From NCBI GenBank assembly GCA_017501225.1, contig JAFVXH010000009.1, forward strand, positions 33,980-97,979: a stretch of 64,000 bases of DNA, read 5' to 3'. The notes under the pieces are model-generated. The model ran no database searches. It was not told where the DNA came from and saw only the letters and a program-made list of their open reading frames with translations. The translations under genes and the position numbers were made by a program. Positions 10,190 through 18,797 of this stretch are shown here, piece after piece. The stretch is from Clostridia bacterium. GTDB taxonomy: Bacteria > Bacillota > Clostridia > Oscillospirales > CAG-272. The stretch's first letter is position 1. Each line of letters opens with the position of its first letter.

Positions 10190-10765
10190 TTATTCCTCCA
10201 AAATCCTTTCCAGCTGCGCGCGCACGGTGGCAATGGTTGCGTCCGAGTTTTCCAATTCCTGGTTTCCGAGCAGAAGAACGGTTCCGTAGATCAGGGCGCA
10301 ATAGGCGTAGGAGATCTCCTCCTCGCGCTTTTGCGGCATGCCGTTTGCTTTGCAATAATCCGAGATCACCGCCCCAAGCCCTGCGGTGATGTTTTTGCGC
10401 TCACGCTGACGGGGGCTGCCGATATCGGGATCGTCCAGAAGCAGGATCGAACGGAAATTGGGATTTGCGATCCAGAATCGGATGTGCGCGACACCGATCT
10501 CGATCGGCTGACGGCGATCCCCTACGGGGAAGACCGAGGTGATCTGATCCTGCAGAAGCTTCCACTGGCGATTGATGTAGCGGATGATCTCCAGAATCAG
10601 CTCCTCCTTGCCGCGAAAATGACGGTAGGGGGCTGCGCAGGAAAGCTCGCAGGAGGTCGCGACACGGCGCAGGGAAAAATCGTTGAGCCCGTGCTCCTCC
10701 AATTCGCGGATTCCCGCTAAGATCAGGCGCTCGCGCGCCGCCTCGACGGTGTATTGTTCTTCCAT
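10190..10765 (-). CDS. TetR/AcrR family transcriptional regulator
   Basis: 191-residue one-component regulator. The N-terminal TetR HTH spans about residues 8-55: ILAGIRELEEHGLNDFSLRRV, then a recognition helix ending APYRHFRGKEELI. The C-terminal ligand domain is divergent, so the effector cannot be read from sequence. Start choice: ATG at 10765 has AAAGGAG eight bases upstream; an ATG 11 codons earlier lacks a ribosome site. It is divergent from the shikimate operon. A 17-bp dyad covers its own ribosome site region and a near-identical dyad lies in the operon leader, so it is probably autoregulated and controls the aro genes (inference). Confidence 0.85.
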   Translation of the reverse strand: MEEQYTVEAARERLILAGIRELEEHGLNDFSLRRVATSCELSCAAPYRHFRGKEELILEIIRYINRQWKLLQDQITSVFPVGDRRQPIEIGVAHIRFWIANPNFRSILLLDDPDIGSPRQRERKNITAGLGAVISDYCKANGMPQKREEEISYAYCALIYGTVLLLGNQELENSDATIATVRAQLERILEE

Positions 10766-10777
10766 GGCAAACTCCTT

Positions 10778-10794
10778 TGTAAACGGTGTTAACA
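10778..10794. promoter_or_regulatory. Putative TetR operator copy 1 (tetR leader)
   Basis: TGTAAACGGTGTTAACA. It matches the operon copy at 10941-10957 at 15 of 17 positions. It overlaps the AAAGGAG ribosome site of the tetR gene and lies downstream of the tetR promoter. Confidence 0.6.
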
Positions 10795-10851
10795 TCAAAA
10801 TTGAGAGAAAAAAGAAGGAGAAAACGCTTCTCCCGCATTTCGATATAACTC

Positions 10852-10880
10852 ATTTTAACATATTCTTTCCCGCTTTTCAA
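10852..10880 (-). promoter_or_regulatory. Putative tetR promoter
   Basis: Read leftward: TTGAAA (10880-10875), 17-bp spacer, TAAAAT (10857-10852). Confidence 0.6.
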
Positions 10881-10899
10881 GGTTTTTTTCAAAAAATAC

Positions 10900-10927
10900 T
10901 TGACTTTTCCGTATTTTCGTGTATAAT
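10900..10927 (+). promoter_or_regulatory. Shikimate operon promoter
   Basis: TTGACT (10900-10905), 16-bp spacer, perfect TATAAT (10922-10927). The second operator dyad starts 13 bp after the -10, over the expected initial transcribed region. Confidence 0.7.
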
Positions 10928-10940
10928 AGAAGCAGTCGAA

Positions 10941-10957
10941 TGTTAACAGTGTTAACA
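10941..10957. promoter_or_regulatory. Putative TetR operator copy 2 (aro operon)
   Basis: TGTTAACAGTGTTAACA is a perfect 17-bp dyad: two TGTTAACA palindromes separated by one base. Its position just downstream of the -10 box suits repression by blocking the polymerase. Confidence 0.65.
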
Positions 10958-10993
10958 TCGAAGAATGACAGATCGCGAGAGGGAGGCGTCAAA

Positions 10994-11281
10994 ATGGATC
11001 TTGAGGGTGCCAGAGCGCAGATCAACGAGCTTGACAGACAGATGGCGGAGCTTTTCGTCGCGCGCATGCGCGCGGTGGAGGAGATTGCCGCTTATAAGAA
11101 GGAAAACGGTCTGCCTGTTTTTGATGCCGCACGCGAGGAGCAGCTCAAGCTTCGGAATGCCGCGTTTGTGGACGATGAGATTCTGCGCACCTATTATCTG
11201 CGCTTCCTGGAGCATACGGTGGAGCTTTCCCGCGACTATCAAAAGGCGATCCTTGACGGCGCATGGGAGGAAACGAAATGA
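10994..11281 (+). CDS. Monofunctional AroQ-class chorismate mutase
   Basis: 95-residue all-helical protein that converts chorismate to prephenate, the first step towards Phe and Tyr. The visible pattern is typical of the AroQ fold: LDRQMAELFVARM, then RAVEEIAAYKKENG with the active-site Lys, then an Asp/Glu-rich AAREEQLKLR segment. The start ATG follows GGGAGGCGTCAAA; a longer upstream reading starts inside the operator and lacks a ribosome site. It is the first gene of the shikimate operon, and its stop overlaps the aroB start (ATGA). Placing the chorismate-consuming enzyme first is unusual but agrees with tyrA elsewhere in the window. Confidence 0.85.
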   Translation: MDLEGARAQINELDRQMAELFVARMRAVEEIAAYKKENGLPVFDAAREEQLKLRNAAFVDDEILRTYYLRFLEHTVELSRDYQKAILDGAWEETK

Positions 11282-12300
11282 TCCTGCATCTGAATTTACC
11301 GCAAAACGCTTACGATATTATTTTGGAGCGAGGCGCGCTCTCTCGCGCGGGGGAATACCTCAGGCTTGACCGTCGCGTGCTGATCGTAACCGACGACGGC
11401 GTGCCTGCCGAATACGCGCAAGCCGTGGCACAGGCTTGTCTGCATCCGACGGTGGTCACCCTTCCCGCGGGGGAGGGGAGCAAGAGCCTTACCGCCTTTG
11501 AGCACCTTCTTGGTGTGATGACGCAAAATGAGTTCACCCGCACCGACTGCGTCGTGGCAGTGGGCGGCGGTGTGATCGGGGATCTTGCGGGCTTTGCGGC
11601 GGCAAGCTATCTGCGCGGCATTGATTTTTACAACATTCCCACCACGCTGCTCTCGCAGGTGGATTCCTCCATCGGCGGCAAGGTCGCCGTCAATTTCAGA
11701 GGCGTCAAAAATCTGGTGGGCGCGTTCTATCAGCCAAAGCGCGTGCTGATCGATGCCGACGTGTTAAAAACACTTCCGCGCCGCCAGCTGGCAAACGGCT
11801 TTTCGGAGGCACTGAAAATGTCGATGACCTGTGACGCGGAGCTGTTTTCGATTTTTGAAAACGGACTTGCCGAGGAGCAGATCGATACCGTGATCGAACG
11901 GTCCTTGAGGATCAAGGCGAGCGTGGTCGAGCGTGACGAGCGCGAAACGGGACTGCGCCGCGTGCTCAATTTCGGGCATACCTTGGGACACGGGATCGAG
12001 GCGGCGGAGGAGCTGCACGGGCTGTATCACGGAGAATGCGTAGCCCTCGGTATGATCCCGATGTGTGCTCCCGACGTGCGTGCGCGCTTGCTGGTCGCAC
12101 TGCGCGCGCTGGAACTTCCCACCTCTCTTGAGATGGACACAGAGCAGGCACTGGCGTTTGCCTCTCACGATAAAAAGCGGGACGGTGACAGTATTTCGGT
12201 CATCTGGGTCGAACGTGTCGGCTCCTTTGAGGAAAAGCGCATGCCGCTTGACGTGTGGAAGCAGCAGATCCGCAAGACGGTGCAGGAGGAATTACGATGA
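11278..12300 (+). CDS. aroB: 3-dehydroquinate synthase
   Basis: Converts DAHP to 3-dehydroquinate, the second shikimate step, using NAD and a divalent metal. It has 340 residues, close to family length. Motifs: nucleotide loop VVAVGGGVIGDLAGFAA, substrate/metal region QVDSSIGGKVAVNF, and metal-ligand His residues in LNFGHTLGHGIE and the later HDKK segment. The start ATG overlaps the chorismate mutase stop as ATGA, and its own stop overlaps aroC, a tight translationally coupled arrangement. Confidence 0.95.
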   Translation: MILHLNLPQNAYDIILERGALSRAGEYLRLDRRVLIVTDDGVPAEYAQAVAQACLHPTVVTLPAGEGSKSLTAFEHLLGVMTQNEFTRTDCVVAVGGGVIGDLAGFAAASYLRGIDFYNIPTTLLSQVDSSIGGKVAVNFRGVKNLVGAFYQPKRVLIDADVLKTLPRRQLANGFSEALKMSMTCDAELFSIFENGLAEEQIDTVIERSLRIKASVVERDERETGLRRVLNFGHTLGHGIEAAEELHGLYHGECVALGMIPMCAPDVRARLLVALRALELPTSLEMDTEQALAFASHDKKRDGDSISVIWVERVGSFEEKRMPLDVWKQQIRKTVQEELR

Positions 12301-13400
12301 AAAATACCTTTGGAAATCATCTTTGCGTCACGCTGTTCGGCGAGAGCCACGGCAGCTGTATCGGCGCGGTTCTGGACGGGATCGCTCCCGGCATTGAAAT
12401 TGATGAAGCATATATCCGGGCGCGATTGGCGCAGCGTCGCCCCACGGGTGCCATTTCCACCGCGCGGCGCGAGCAGGATGATTTTTCCATCGTCAGCGGT
12501 GTATTTGAGGGAAAGACCACGGGAGCGCCTCTGTGCATCCTGATCCCCAATGCCGATACCAATAGCAAATCCTATCAAAAGGATATTCTGCGACCGGGGC
12601 ACGCGGATTTTACCGCCGCGTGTAAGTACCACGGCTATCAGGATTACCGTGGCGGCGGACATTTTTCGGGACGCCTGACGGCGCCTCTCGTCGCGCTGGG
12701 CGCGATCGTTCAGCTTGCCCTGGAGCAAAAGGGAATTCTGATCGGATCGCATATTTCGACTCTTGCGGGTGTGCGCGACGCGGAATTTTCCGATCTTGAG
12801 GCGGGAATTCGCGCGCTGAATACCAAAGCGTTTCCCACGCTTTGTGACGAGGCGGGCGAGAACATGAAGGAGCAGATCCGACTTGCCGCACAAGCCGGTG
12901 ACAGCGTAGGCGGAATCTTAGAAAGTGTGATTCTGGGACTTCCCGCAGGACTTGGCGAGCCTTGGTTCGATACGGTAGAGGGACTTCTTTCGCACGCGCT
13001 GTTCAGCATTCCCGCCGTCAAGGGCGTGGAGTTCGGCGCAGGCTTCGGCTTTGCGGATCTGCGCGGCAGTCAAGCCAACGATGCCTTCTGCATTGAGGAC
13101 GGACGCATCCGTACCGTCACCAACCGCAACGGCGGCATCAACGGCGGCATCACCAACGGTATGCCCGTTCTGTTCCGCACGGTGATCAAGCCTACGCCGT
13201 CCATCTTTTTGGAGCAAGACAGTGTCAACCCCGTTACCATGGAGCCTCAGCGTCTGCAAATTCAGGGCAGACACGATCCTGCCATCATCCACCGCGCACG
13301 CGTGGTGGTGGACAGTGTAGCGGCGCTTTGTATCGCGGATCTGTTGGTTGGAAGATTCGGAACCGATTACCTGTCTTCCGCCTCGGCGGCAGGGAATTAA
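12297..13400 (+). CDS. aroC: Chorismate synthase
   Basis: Makes chorismate from EPSP using reduced FMN. 367 residues. Signature segments are FGESHGSCIGAVLDG at the N-terminus, RRPTGAISTARREQDDF, the second conserved block GGGHFSGRLTA, and the C-terminal signature MEPQRLQIQGRHDP. The ATG overlaps the aroB stop (ATGA). The longer upstream frame is not used because the family N-terminus is MKNTFGNHLCVTLFGESHG. Confidence 0.95.
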   Translation: MKNTFGNHLCVTLFGESHGSCIGAVLDGIAPGIEIDEAYIRARLAQRRPTGAISTARREQDDFSIVSGVFEGKTTGAPLCILIPNADTNSKSYQKDILRPGHADFTAACKYHGYQDYRGGGHFSGRLTAPLVALGAIVQLALEQKGILIGSHISTLAGVRDAEFSDLEAGIRALNTKAFPTLCDEAGENMKEQIRLAAQAGDSVGGILESVILGLPAGLGEPWFDTVEGLLSHALFSIPAVKGVEFGAGFGFADLRGSQANDAFCIEDGRIRTVTNRNGGINGGITNGMPVLFRTVIKPTPSIFLEQDSVNPVTMEPQRLQIQGRHDPAIIHRARVVVDSVAALCIADLLVGRFGTDYLSSASAAGN

Positions 13401-13413
13401 AGGAGGGAGCACA

Positions 13414-14661
13414 GTGCAGTACGGTTGTATTGCGGAGCATCTGGGGCACAGCTTTTCCAAAAAAATTCACGCGCTTCTCGGGAAATATTCTTACGAGCTC
13501 CTCGAGCTGGCGCCGGACGAGCTGGATGCGTTTATGAAAAAAAGGGATTTTCGCGGCATCAACGTGACCATTCCTTATAAAAAGAGCGTGCTTCCATACT
13601 TGGATGAAGCGGATGAGAGCGTCCGTCGGATCGGCGCGGCAAATACCCTGGTCAATCGCGACGGCAAGCTCTACGGCTATAATACGGACTTTTACGGCAT
13701 GTGCGCACTTCTGTCGCACTTAGGACTTGATCTGAAGGGCAAAAAGGTTGCCATTCTCGGTACGGGGGGTACCTCACGCACGGCGTTTGCGGTTGCAGAG
13801 CATCTGCAGGCGGGCAGGATCCTGCTTGTCAGCCGTACGCAAAAGGAGGATGCCTGCAGCTACGAAACGCTTGTTCATGAGCATGCTGACGTGCAGATCC
13901 TGATCAACACAACACCCGTGGGAATGTACCCCCATCTTGAGGGCATTCCCGTTGATCCGGATTGCTTTCCCCGTCTTGAGGGCGTTGTGGACGCGGTTTA
14001 CAATCCCCTCCGATCCCGTTTGGTGCTGCAGGCGAAGAAGCGTGGGATCCCCGCGGAGGGAGGGCTTTGGATGCTGGTCGCACAGGGTGTCAGAGCCTCC
14101 GAGCACTTTTTGAATACGACCTATCCGCAGGACACGGTCGGTCGCGTCTATTCCGAGGTTTTGCGTCAAACGCAAAATATCGTGCTGATCGGGATGCCGG
14201 GCAGCGGAAAAAGCACGGTCGGCGCGCGTCTTGCCGGTACGCTCGGGAGAGAATTTTTCGACTCGGACGAGCTGATCGTCGCGCGCGCGGGCAAATCCAT
14301 TCCTCAGATCTTTGCGGAGGACGGGGAGGCGGCGTTCCGCGATTTGGAAAGCAAAGTGATCCGCGAGCTGCTTGCCGCAAAATCGGGCGCTGTGATCGCC
14401 ACGGGCGGCGGTGCCGTTTTGCGCGAGGAAAACGTGGATGCTCTGCGCCAGAACGGAAGGATTTACTTTTTGGACCGTCCCTTAAAGGATCTTACGGCAA
14501 CAAGTGACCGTCCGCTTGCGTCCGATCGGGCGGCGATCGAGGCACGCTATGCCGAGCGATATGCGCGCTACTGCCAATGTGCCGACGTGCGCGTTGACGG
14601 CTCGGGCAGTATCGAGGCGGTTGCCGATAGGATAGAAAAGGAGTTTGTATCAACATTATGA
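13414..14661 (+). CDS. Bifunctional shikimate dehydrogenase / shikimate kinase (AroE-AroK fusion)
   Basis: 415 residues with two enzymes in one chain. AroE covers about residues 1-250: the shikimate-binding SFSKKIH, catalytic Lys in NVTIPYKKS, catalytic Asp in YNTDFYG, NADP loop GTGGTSRTA and NTTPVGMYP. AroK covers about 254-415: Walker A GMPGSGKST, the acidic DSDELI and the GGGAV substrate loop. These catalyse dehydroshikimate to shikimate to shikimate-3-phosphate. Start choice: GTG at 13414 with AAAGGAGG nine bases upstream; it restores the normal AroE N-terminus MQYGCIAEHLGHSFSKK. The alternative start further up overlaps aroC and has no ribosome site. Confidence 0.93.
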   Translation: MQYGCIAEHLGHSFSKKIHALLGKYSYELLELAPDELDAFMKKRDFRGINVTIPYKKSVLPYLDEADESVRRIGAANTLVNRDGKLYGYNTDFYGMCALLSHLGLDLKGKKVAILGTGGTSRTAFAVAEHLQAGRILLVSRTQKEDACSYETLVHEHADVQILINTTPVGMYPHLEGIPVDPDCFPRLEGVVDAVYNPLRSRLVLQAKKRGIPAEGGLWMLVAQGVRASEHFLNTTYPQDTVGRVYSEVLRQTQNIVLIGMPGSGKSTVGARLAGTLGREFFDSDELIVARAGKSIPQIFAEDGEAAFRDLESKVIRELLAAKSGAVIATGGGAVLREENVDALRQNGRIYFLDRPLKDLTATSDRPLASDRAAIEARYAERYARYCQCADVRVDGSGSIEAVADRIEKEFVSTL

Positions 14662-15110
14662 AGCTTTATGTTCTGAACGGCCCCAACCTCAACCTCTTAG
14701 GGGTTCGGGAGCCTGATATTTACGGAAAACAGACTTACGGAGAGCTTGTGCGCCGTATCGAAGCGCACGCAAAGGAGCTTGGTGTGGAGGTGGAATGCCG
14801 TCAGACCAATCACGAGGGTGTGTTGGTGGATTGGATCCACGAGGCGTATGAAAAGAAAATCGACGGTATCGTGATCAATCCTGCCGCCTATACGCATACG
14901 AGCATCGCACTCCTGGATGCTCTGAAGGCTACGGGGACTCCTACCATCGAGGTACATATCTCCGACGTAGACGCGCGCGAGCCCTTCCGTCGGATGAGTT
15001 ATCTGCGCCCCGCGTGCCGCATGTGCATCGCGGGTCACGGGCTTGACGGGTATCTTGAGGCAATGGATCTGCTCGTTTTGCCGCAAATAGGAGAGCGCGT
15101 ATGCAAGTGA
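14658..15110 (+). CDS. aroQ: Type II 3-dehydroquinate dehydratase
   Basis: Dodecameric type II enzyme converting 3-dehydroquinate to 3-dehydroshikimate by trans-elimination. 150 residues, the usual length. Motifs: LNGPNLNLLGVREPDIYG with the catalytic Tyr/Arg loop, QTNHEGVLVDWIHEA, NPAAYTHTSIALLDAL with the catalytic His, and VEVHISDVDAREPFR. Its ATG overlaps the stop of the AroE-AroK gene, and its end overlaps aroA by ten bases. Confidence 0.95.
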   Translation: MKLYVLNGPNLNLLGVREPDIYGKQTYGELVRRIEAHAKELGVEVECRQTNHEGVLVDWIHEAYEKKIDGIVINPAAYTHTSIALLDALKATGTPTIEVHISDVDAREPFRRMSYLRPACRMCIAGHGLDGYLEAMDLLVLPQIGERVCK

Positions 15111-16339
15111 GGATTGAAAAAGGACGCGCGGTGGGAAGCGTGATGGCGCCGCCCTCCAAGAGCATGGCGCACAGACTTCTGATCTGTGCCGCGCTTGCAA
15201 GGGGAGAGAGCCTGATTCACGGTATTTCGCAAAGCGAGGACGTCATGGCAACGCTGGATTGCCTGCGTGCGCTCGGCGCCGCTGTTACACTTGACGGAAG
15301 CGACGTTCGCATCAGCGGCTTGGATATGCGACGTGTGCGTCTGAGCTCGCATCTGTTTTGTAGGGAGAGCGGAAGCACGTTGCGTTTTCTGATCCCGCTT
15401 GCGATGCTGTCGGGGAACAACGTCATGCTGCGCGGCGAGCCCTCCCTGATGGCACGTCCCATGGAGGTTTATCGCGCTCTGTTTCAAAAGCTTGGGCTTA
15501 CCTATCTGCAGGATGATGAGAGCATCGTGGTCAAGGGGCCGCTTCCCGCCGGTGAATACGCGGTGGTGGGGAACGTCAGCAGTCAGTTTATCAGCGGCTT
15601 GCTGTTTGCTCTGCCGCTCCTGGATCGGGACAGCCGCATCCGTATCACACCCCCGATCGAAAGCCTTCCTTATATCAACCTGACGATCGACGCCCAGCGT
15701 CAGTTCGGTGTTGAAATTATTTGGGAGGACGAGCACACTCTGCTTGTACGCGGCGGTCAAAGCTATTGCGCGCAGGAGGTTTTTGTGGAAGGAGATTACT
15801 CCAACGCAGCATTTCTCGACGCGCTTCGTCTGTTTGGCGGAGAGGTCCGTCTTACGGGACTGCGCGAGGAGAGCCTGCAGGGGGATAAAATTTACAACCG
15901 TTATTTTGAGATGCTTTGCAAGGGCTCTCCGACACTTCACATCGGGGACTGTCCCGATCTCGGCCCCATTCTTTTTTCGGTGGCGGCGGCAAAGCACGGC
16001 GGCATCTTTAACGGCACGAAAAGACTGCGCATCAAGGAAAGCGACCGCGCTGCTGCGATGGCGCAGGAGCTGAAAAAATTCGGAACCGCCGTCACGGTCT
16101 ACGAGGATACCGTCGTGGTCTATCCCGCGGACTTTCACGCCCCTGACGGGATGCTGACGGGGCACAACGATCACCGCATCGTCATGGCACTTTCGGTTCT
16201 TCTGACCCTGACGGGAGGAAGCATCCAAGGCGCCGAGGCGGTCGGCAAAAGCTACCCGCAATTTTTTGACACGCTTCGGGCTCTCGGCATCCCGGTTTTT
16301 GAGGAGGAAGAGCCGACGGAAGGAGGAACACAGATATGA
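15101..16339 (+). CDS. aroA: 3-phosphoshikimate 1-carboxyvinyltransferase (EPSP synthase)
   Basis: Transfers the enolpyruvyl group of PEP to shikimate-3-phosphate. 412 residues. Recognisable blocks are APPSKSMAHRLLICAAL (substrate Lys/Ser), ESGSTLRFLIPLAM, the RPMEVYRAL segment, GDYSNAAFLDAL, and RIKESDRAAAMAQELKKFG with active-site Glu/Asp/Arg. The start ATG has GGAGAGCG nearby and lies inside the last codons of aroQ. The usual LFLGNAGTAMR loop of class I enzymes is replaced by ESGSTLR, the pattern I associate with class II/Firmicute enzymes. Confidence 0.94.
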   Translation: MQVRIEKGRAVGSVMAPPSKSMAHRLLICAALARGESLIHGISQSEDVMATLDCLRALGAAVTLDGSDVRISGLDMRRVRLSSHLFCRESGSTLRFLIPLAMLSGNNVMLRGEPSLMARPMEVYRALFQKLGLTYLQDDESIVVKGPLPAGEYAVVGNVSSQFISGLLFALPLLDRDSRIRITPPIESLPYINLTIDAQRQFGVEIIWEDEHTLLVRGGQSYCAQEVFVEGDYSNAAFLDALRLFGGEVRLTGLREESLQGDKIYNRYFEMLCKGSPTLHIGDCPDLGPILFSVAAAKHGGIFNGTKRLRIKESDRAAAMAQELKKFGTAVTVYEDTVVVYPADFHAPDGMLTGHNDHRIVMALSVLLTLTGGSIQGAEAVGKSYPQFFDTLRALGIPVFEEEEPTEGGTQI

Positions 16340-17367
16340 ATATGAAATTTTACCGCAAGCTGCCCATTCCGATGGATATCAAGGCGGAACTTCCGCTCTC
16401 GGATGAGATGGTCGCCCGCAGGGATGCTTGTATTGCGGATATGAAGCAGATACTGCGCGGAAAATCGGACCGCTTTTTGCTCATCATCGGGCCCTGCTCG
16501 GCAGACAACGAGGAATCGGTCTTAGAATATATCTCCCGCCTGCGTACCGTGCAGGATCAGGTCGCGGATCGGGTTATGATCGTACCGCGCATCTATACCA
16601 ACAAGCCCCGCACCACAGGGGACGGATATAAGGGGATGCTGCATCAGCCCGATCCCAATAAGGCTCCCGATCTCCTAAAAGGCATGCTTGCCATCCGCCG
16701 TATGCACATGCGAGCACTCTCGGAGCTGGGGTTTGGATGCGCGGACGAGATGCTCTATCCCGAAAACCATCGCTATCTTTCGGACCTTGTTTCCTACGTT
16801 GCCGTAGGGGCGCGCTCGGTGGAAAATCAGCTCCACCGCCTGACCGCAAGCGGCTTGGAGATTCCCGTCGGAATGAAAAACCCGACCAGCGGAGATCTTT
16901 CCATCATGATGAATTCCATCACCGCCGCTCAGCATTCCCACACCTTCCTGTATCGTGGCTGGGAGGTCGAGAGCGCGGGAAATCCTTACGCTCACGCGAT
17001 CCTGCGCGGCTCTGTCAACAAGCACGGGCAGTCCTTGCCGAACTATCACTACGAGGATCTGATCCTCCTGCACGAGAAATACGCGGCAAGCGGATTGCAG
17101 AATCCCGCGGTTATCGTGGATACCAACCACTCGAATTCGGGAAAGCAGTATCTTGAGCAGATTCGCATTGCCAAGGAGGTTCTGCACAGCCGCCGCTATT
17201 CAGGTGACGTACACCGAATGGTTAAGGGGTTGATGATCGAGAGCTACCTTGTCGACGGCTGCCAAAAGCCGGAGGAAACGCACGTCTTCGGTCAATCCAT
17301 CACCGATCCCTGCCTTGGATGGGAAAAGACCGAGCGCCTGATTTATGAAATTGCGGACAGTCTGTAA
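16336..17367 (+). CDS. aroF: 3-deoxy-7-phosphoheptulonate (DAHP) synthase, type I AroFGH-like
   Basis: First committed enzyme of the pathway, condensing PEP and erythrose-4-phosphate. 343 residues of the AroFGH class: the GPCSADNEESVLEYISRL motif with the metal-binding Cys, RIYTNKPRTTGDGYKG, KNPTSGDLSIMMNSI and IVDTNHSNSGKQYL. Feedback specificity (Phe, Tyr or Trp) cannot be read here. The ATG overlaps the aroA stop; an ATG two codons later is also possible. As the last aro gene of the operon it completes a full pathway set. Confidence 0.93.
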   Translation: MNMKFYRKLPIPMDIKAELPLSDEMVARRDACIADMKQILRGKSDRFLLIIGPCSADNEESVLEYISRLRTVQDQVADRVMIVPRIYTNKPRTTGDGYKGMLHQPDPNKAPDLLKGMLAIRRMHMRALSELGFGCADEMLYPENHRYLSDLVSYVAVGARSVENQLHRLTASGLEIPVGMKNPTSGDLSIMMNSITAAQHSHTFLYRGWEVESAGNPYAHAILRGSVNKHGQSLPNYHYEDLILLHEKYAASGLQNPAVIVDTNHSNSGKQYLEQIRIAKEVLHSRRYSGDVHRMVKGLMIESYLVDGCQKPEETHVFGQSITDPCLGWEKTERLIYEIADSL

Positions 17368-17399
17368 TATTGAATACGATAGAAAAGGAGAACGAACCG

Positions 17400-18683
17400 A
17401 TGAGTAACTATAAAATCGAAACCAAATGTGTTCAGGGAGGCTATACACCCAAGAACGGCGAGCCGCGACAGATCCCGATCGTGCAAAGCACCACCTTCCG
17501 TTATGAAACCAGCGAGGATATGGGCAAGCTCTTTGATCTGGAGGCATCGGGCTACTTCTATTCCCGCTTGCAAAACCCCACCTGCGATACCGTTGCCGCA
17601 AAGATCTGCGAATTGGAGGGGGGAAGCGCCGCCATGCTGACCTCGTCCGGTCAGGCAGCAAACTTCTATGCCATTTTCAATATCGCGACCTGCGGTGATC
17701 ACGTCATTTCCTGCTCCACCATCTACGGAGGAACCTTCAATCTCTTTGCGGTCACCATGAAGAAGATGGGCATTGAGTTTACCTTCGTCAGCCCCGACTG
17801 CACGGATGAGGAGCTGCACGCCGCCTTCCGCGAGAACACCAAGGCAGTTTTTGGAGAAACCATCGCAAATCCTGCCCTGACCGTTCTGGATATCGAGCGT
17901 TTTGCCCGCATTGCGCACGAGCACGGTGTTCCCATGATCGTGGACAATACCTTCGCAACGCCCGTCAACTGCCGCCCGTTTGAGTGGGGTGCCGATATCG
18001 TCACTCATTCCACCACCAAGTATATGGACGGTCACGGTGCCGCCGTTGGCGGATGCATCGTCGATTCGGGCAAGTTCGATTGGCTCGCGCACAAGGAAAA
18101 ATTCCCCGGACTCTGCACGCCCGACGATAGTTATCACGGCATCGTGTACGCGGAGCGCTTCGGTCTTGAGGGCGCGTTTATTACCAAGGCGACCGCACAG
18201 CTGATGCGCGATTTCGGCTCCACCCCCGCGCCGCAAAGCGCATTTTTGCTCAATCTCGGACTTGAGAGTCTGCACGTGCGCATGGAGCGTCACTGTGCCA
18301 ACGCGCAGGCGGTTGCGGAATTTTTGGAGGGACACGAAAAGATCGCGTGGGTCAACTACTCCGGTCTTCCTTCCAATCCGTATTATGACCTCGCGAAAAA
18401 ATATCTGCCCAAGGGAAGCTGCGGCGTCGTCAGCTTCGGTGTACGCGGCGGAAGACGGGCGGCTGAGCAGATGATGAAGCATTTGAAGCTTGCCGCGATC
18501 GAAACGCACGTAGCAGACGCCAGAACCTGCTGCCTGCATCCCGCGAGTGCGACGCACCGCCAGATGAACGACGAGGAGCTGTTGGCTGCCGGCGTATCGG
18601 GTGACCTTGTCCGCCTTTCCTGCGGTCTTGAGAGCGCTGAGGACCTGATCGCGGATCTTGCGCAAGCCCTGGACGCCGTCTGA
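17400..18683 (+). CDS. metY: O-acetylhomoserine sulfhydrylase-type PLP enzyme
   Basis: 427-residue Cys/Met-metabolism PLP enzyme. It is predicted to make homocysteine from O-acetylhomoserine and sulfide. Evidence: N-terminal ETKCVQGGYTPKNGEPRQIPI, SRLQNPTCDTV, and the PLP-lysine motif HSTTKYMDGHG near residue 205. A large internal segment typical of MetY and absent from CGS/CBL begins VDSGKFDW. Start ATG at 17400 has AAAAGGAG ten bases upstream. It lies 32 bp after DAHP synthase without a terminator, so read-through from the aro operon is possible. metA follows under its own promoter. Confidence 0.9.
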   Translation: MSNYKIETKCVQGGYTPKNGEPRQIPIVQSTTFRYETSEDMGKLFDLEASGYFYSRLQNPTCDTVAAKICELEGGSAAMLTSSGQAANFYAIFNIATCGDHVISCSTIYGGTFNLFAVTMKKMGIEFTFVSPDCTDEELHAAFRENTKAVFGETIANPALTVLDIERFARIAHEHGVPMIVDNTFATPVNCRPFEWGADIVTHSTTKYMDGHGAAVGGCIVDSGKFDWLAHKEKFPGLCTPDDSYHGIVYAERFGLEGAFITKATAQLMRDFGSTPAPQSAFLLNLGLESLHVRMERHCANAQAVAEFLEGHEKIAWVNYSGLPSNPYYDLAKKYLPKGSCGVVSFGVRGGRRAAEQMMKHLKLAAIETHVADARTCCLHPASATHRQMNDEELLAAGVSGDLVRLSCGLESAEDLIADLAQALDAV

Positions 18684-18719
18684 TCGCATATCCCTGACCG
18701 AATATTTGCCGATAGGGAA

Positions 18720-18748
18720 TTGACAGACGCGCGAATGCGTGTTATAAT
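18720..18748 (+). promoter_or_regulatory. metA promoter, perfect consensus
   Basis: TTGACA (18720-18725), 17-bp spacer, TATAAT (18743-18748). Only about 40 bases separate it from the ribosome site, leaving no room for a SAM riboswitch. Confidence 0.8.
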
Positions 18749-18797
18749 GGGCTGATTAGAACATCAAGCTGATATTGAGAAAGGATTGATCCTGACC

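Noticed and set aside
18684..18797. Possible SAM riboswitch before metA
   Set aside because: Only about 40 bases separate the consensus promoter from the ribosome site, and no conserved SAM-box sequences are present.
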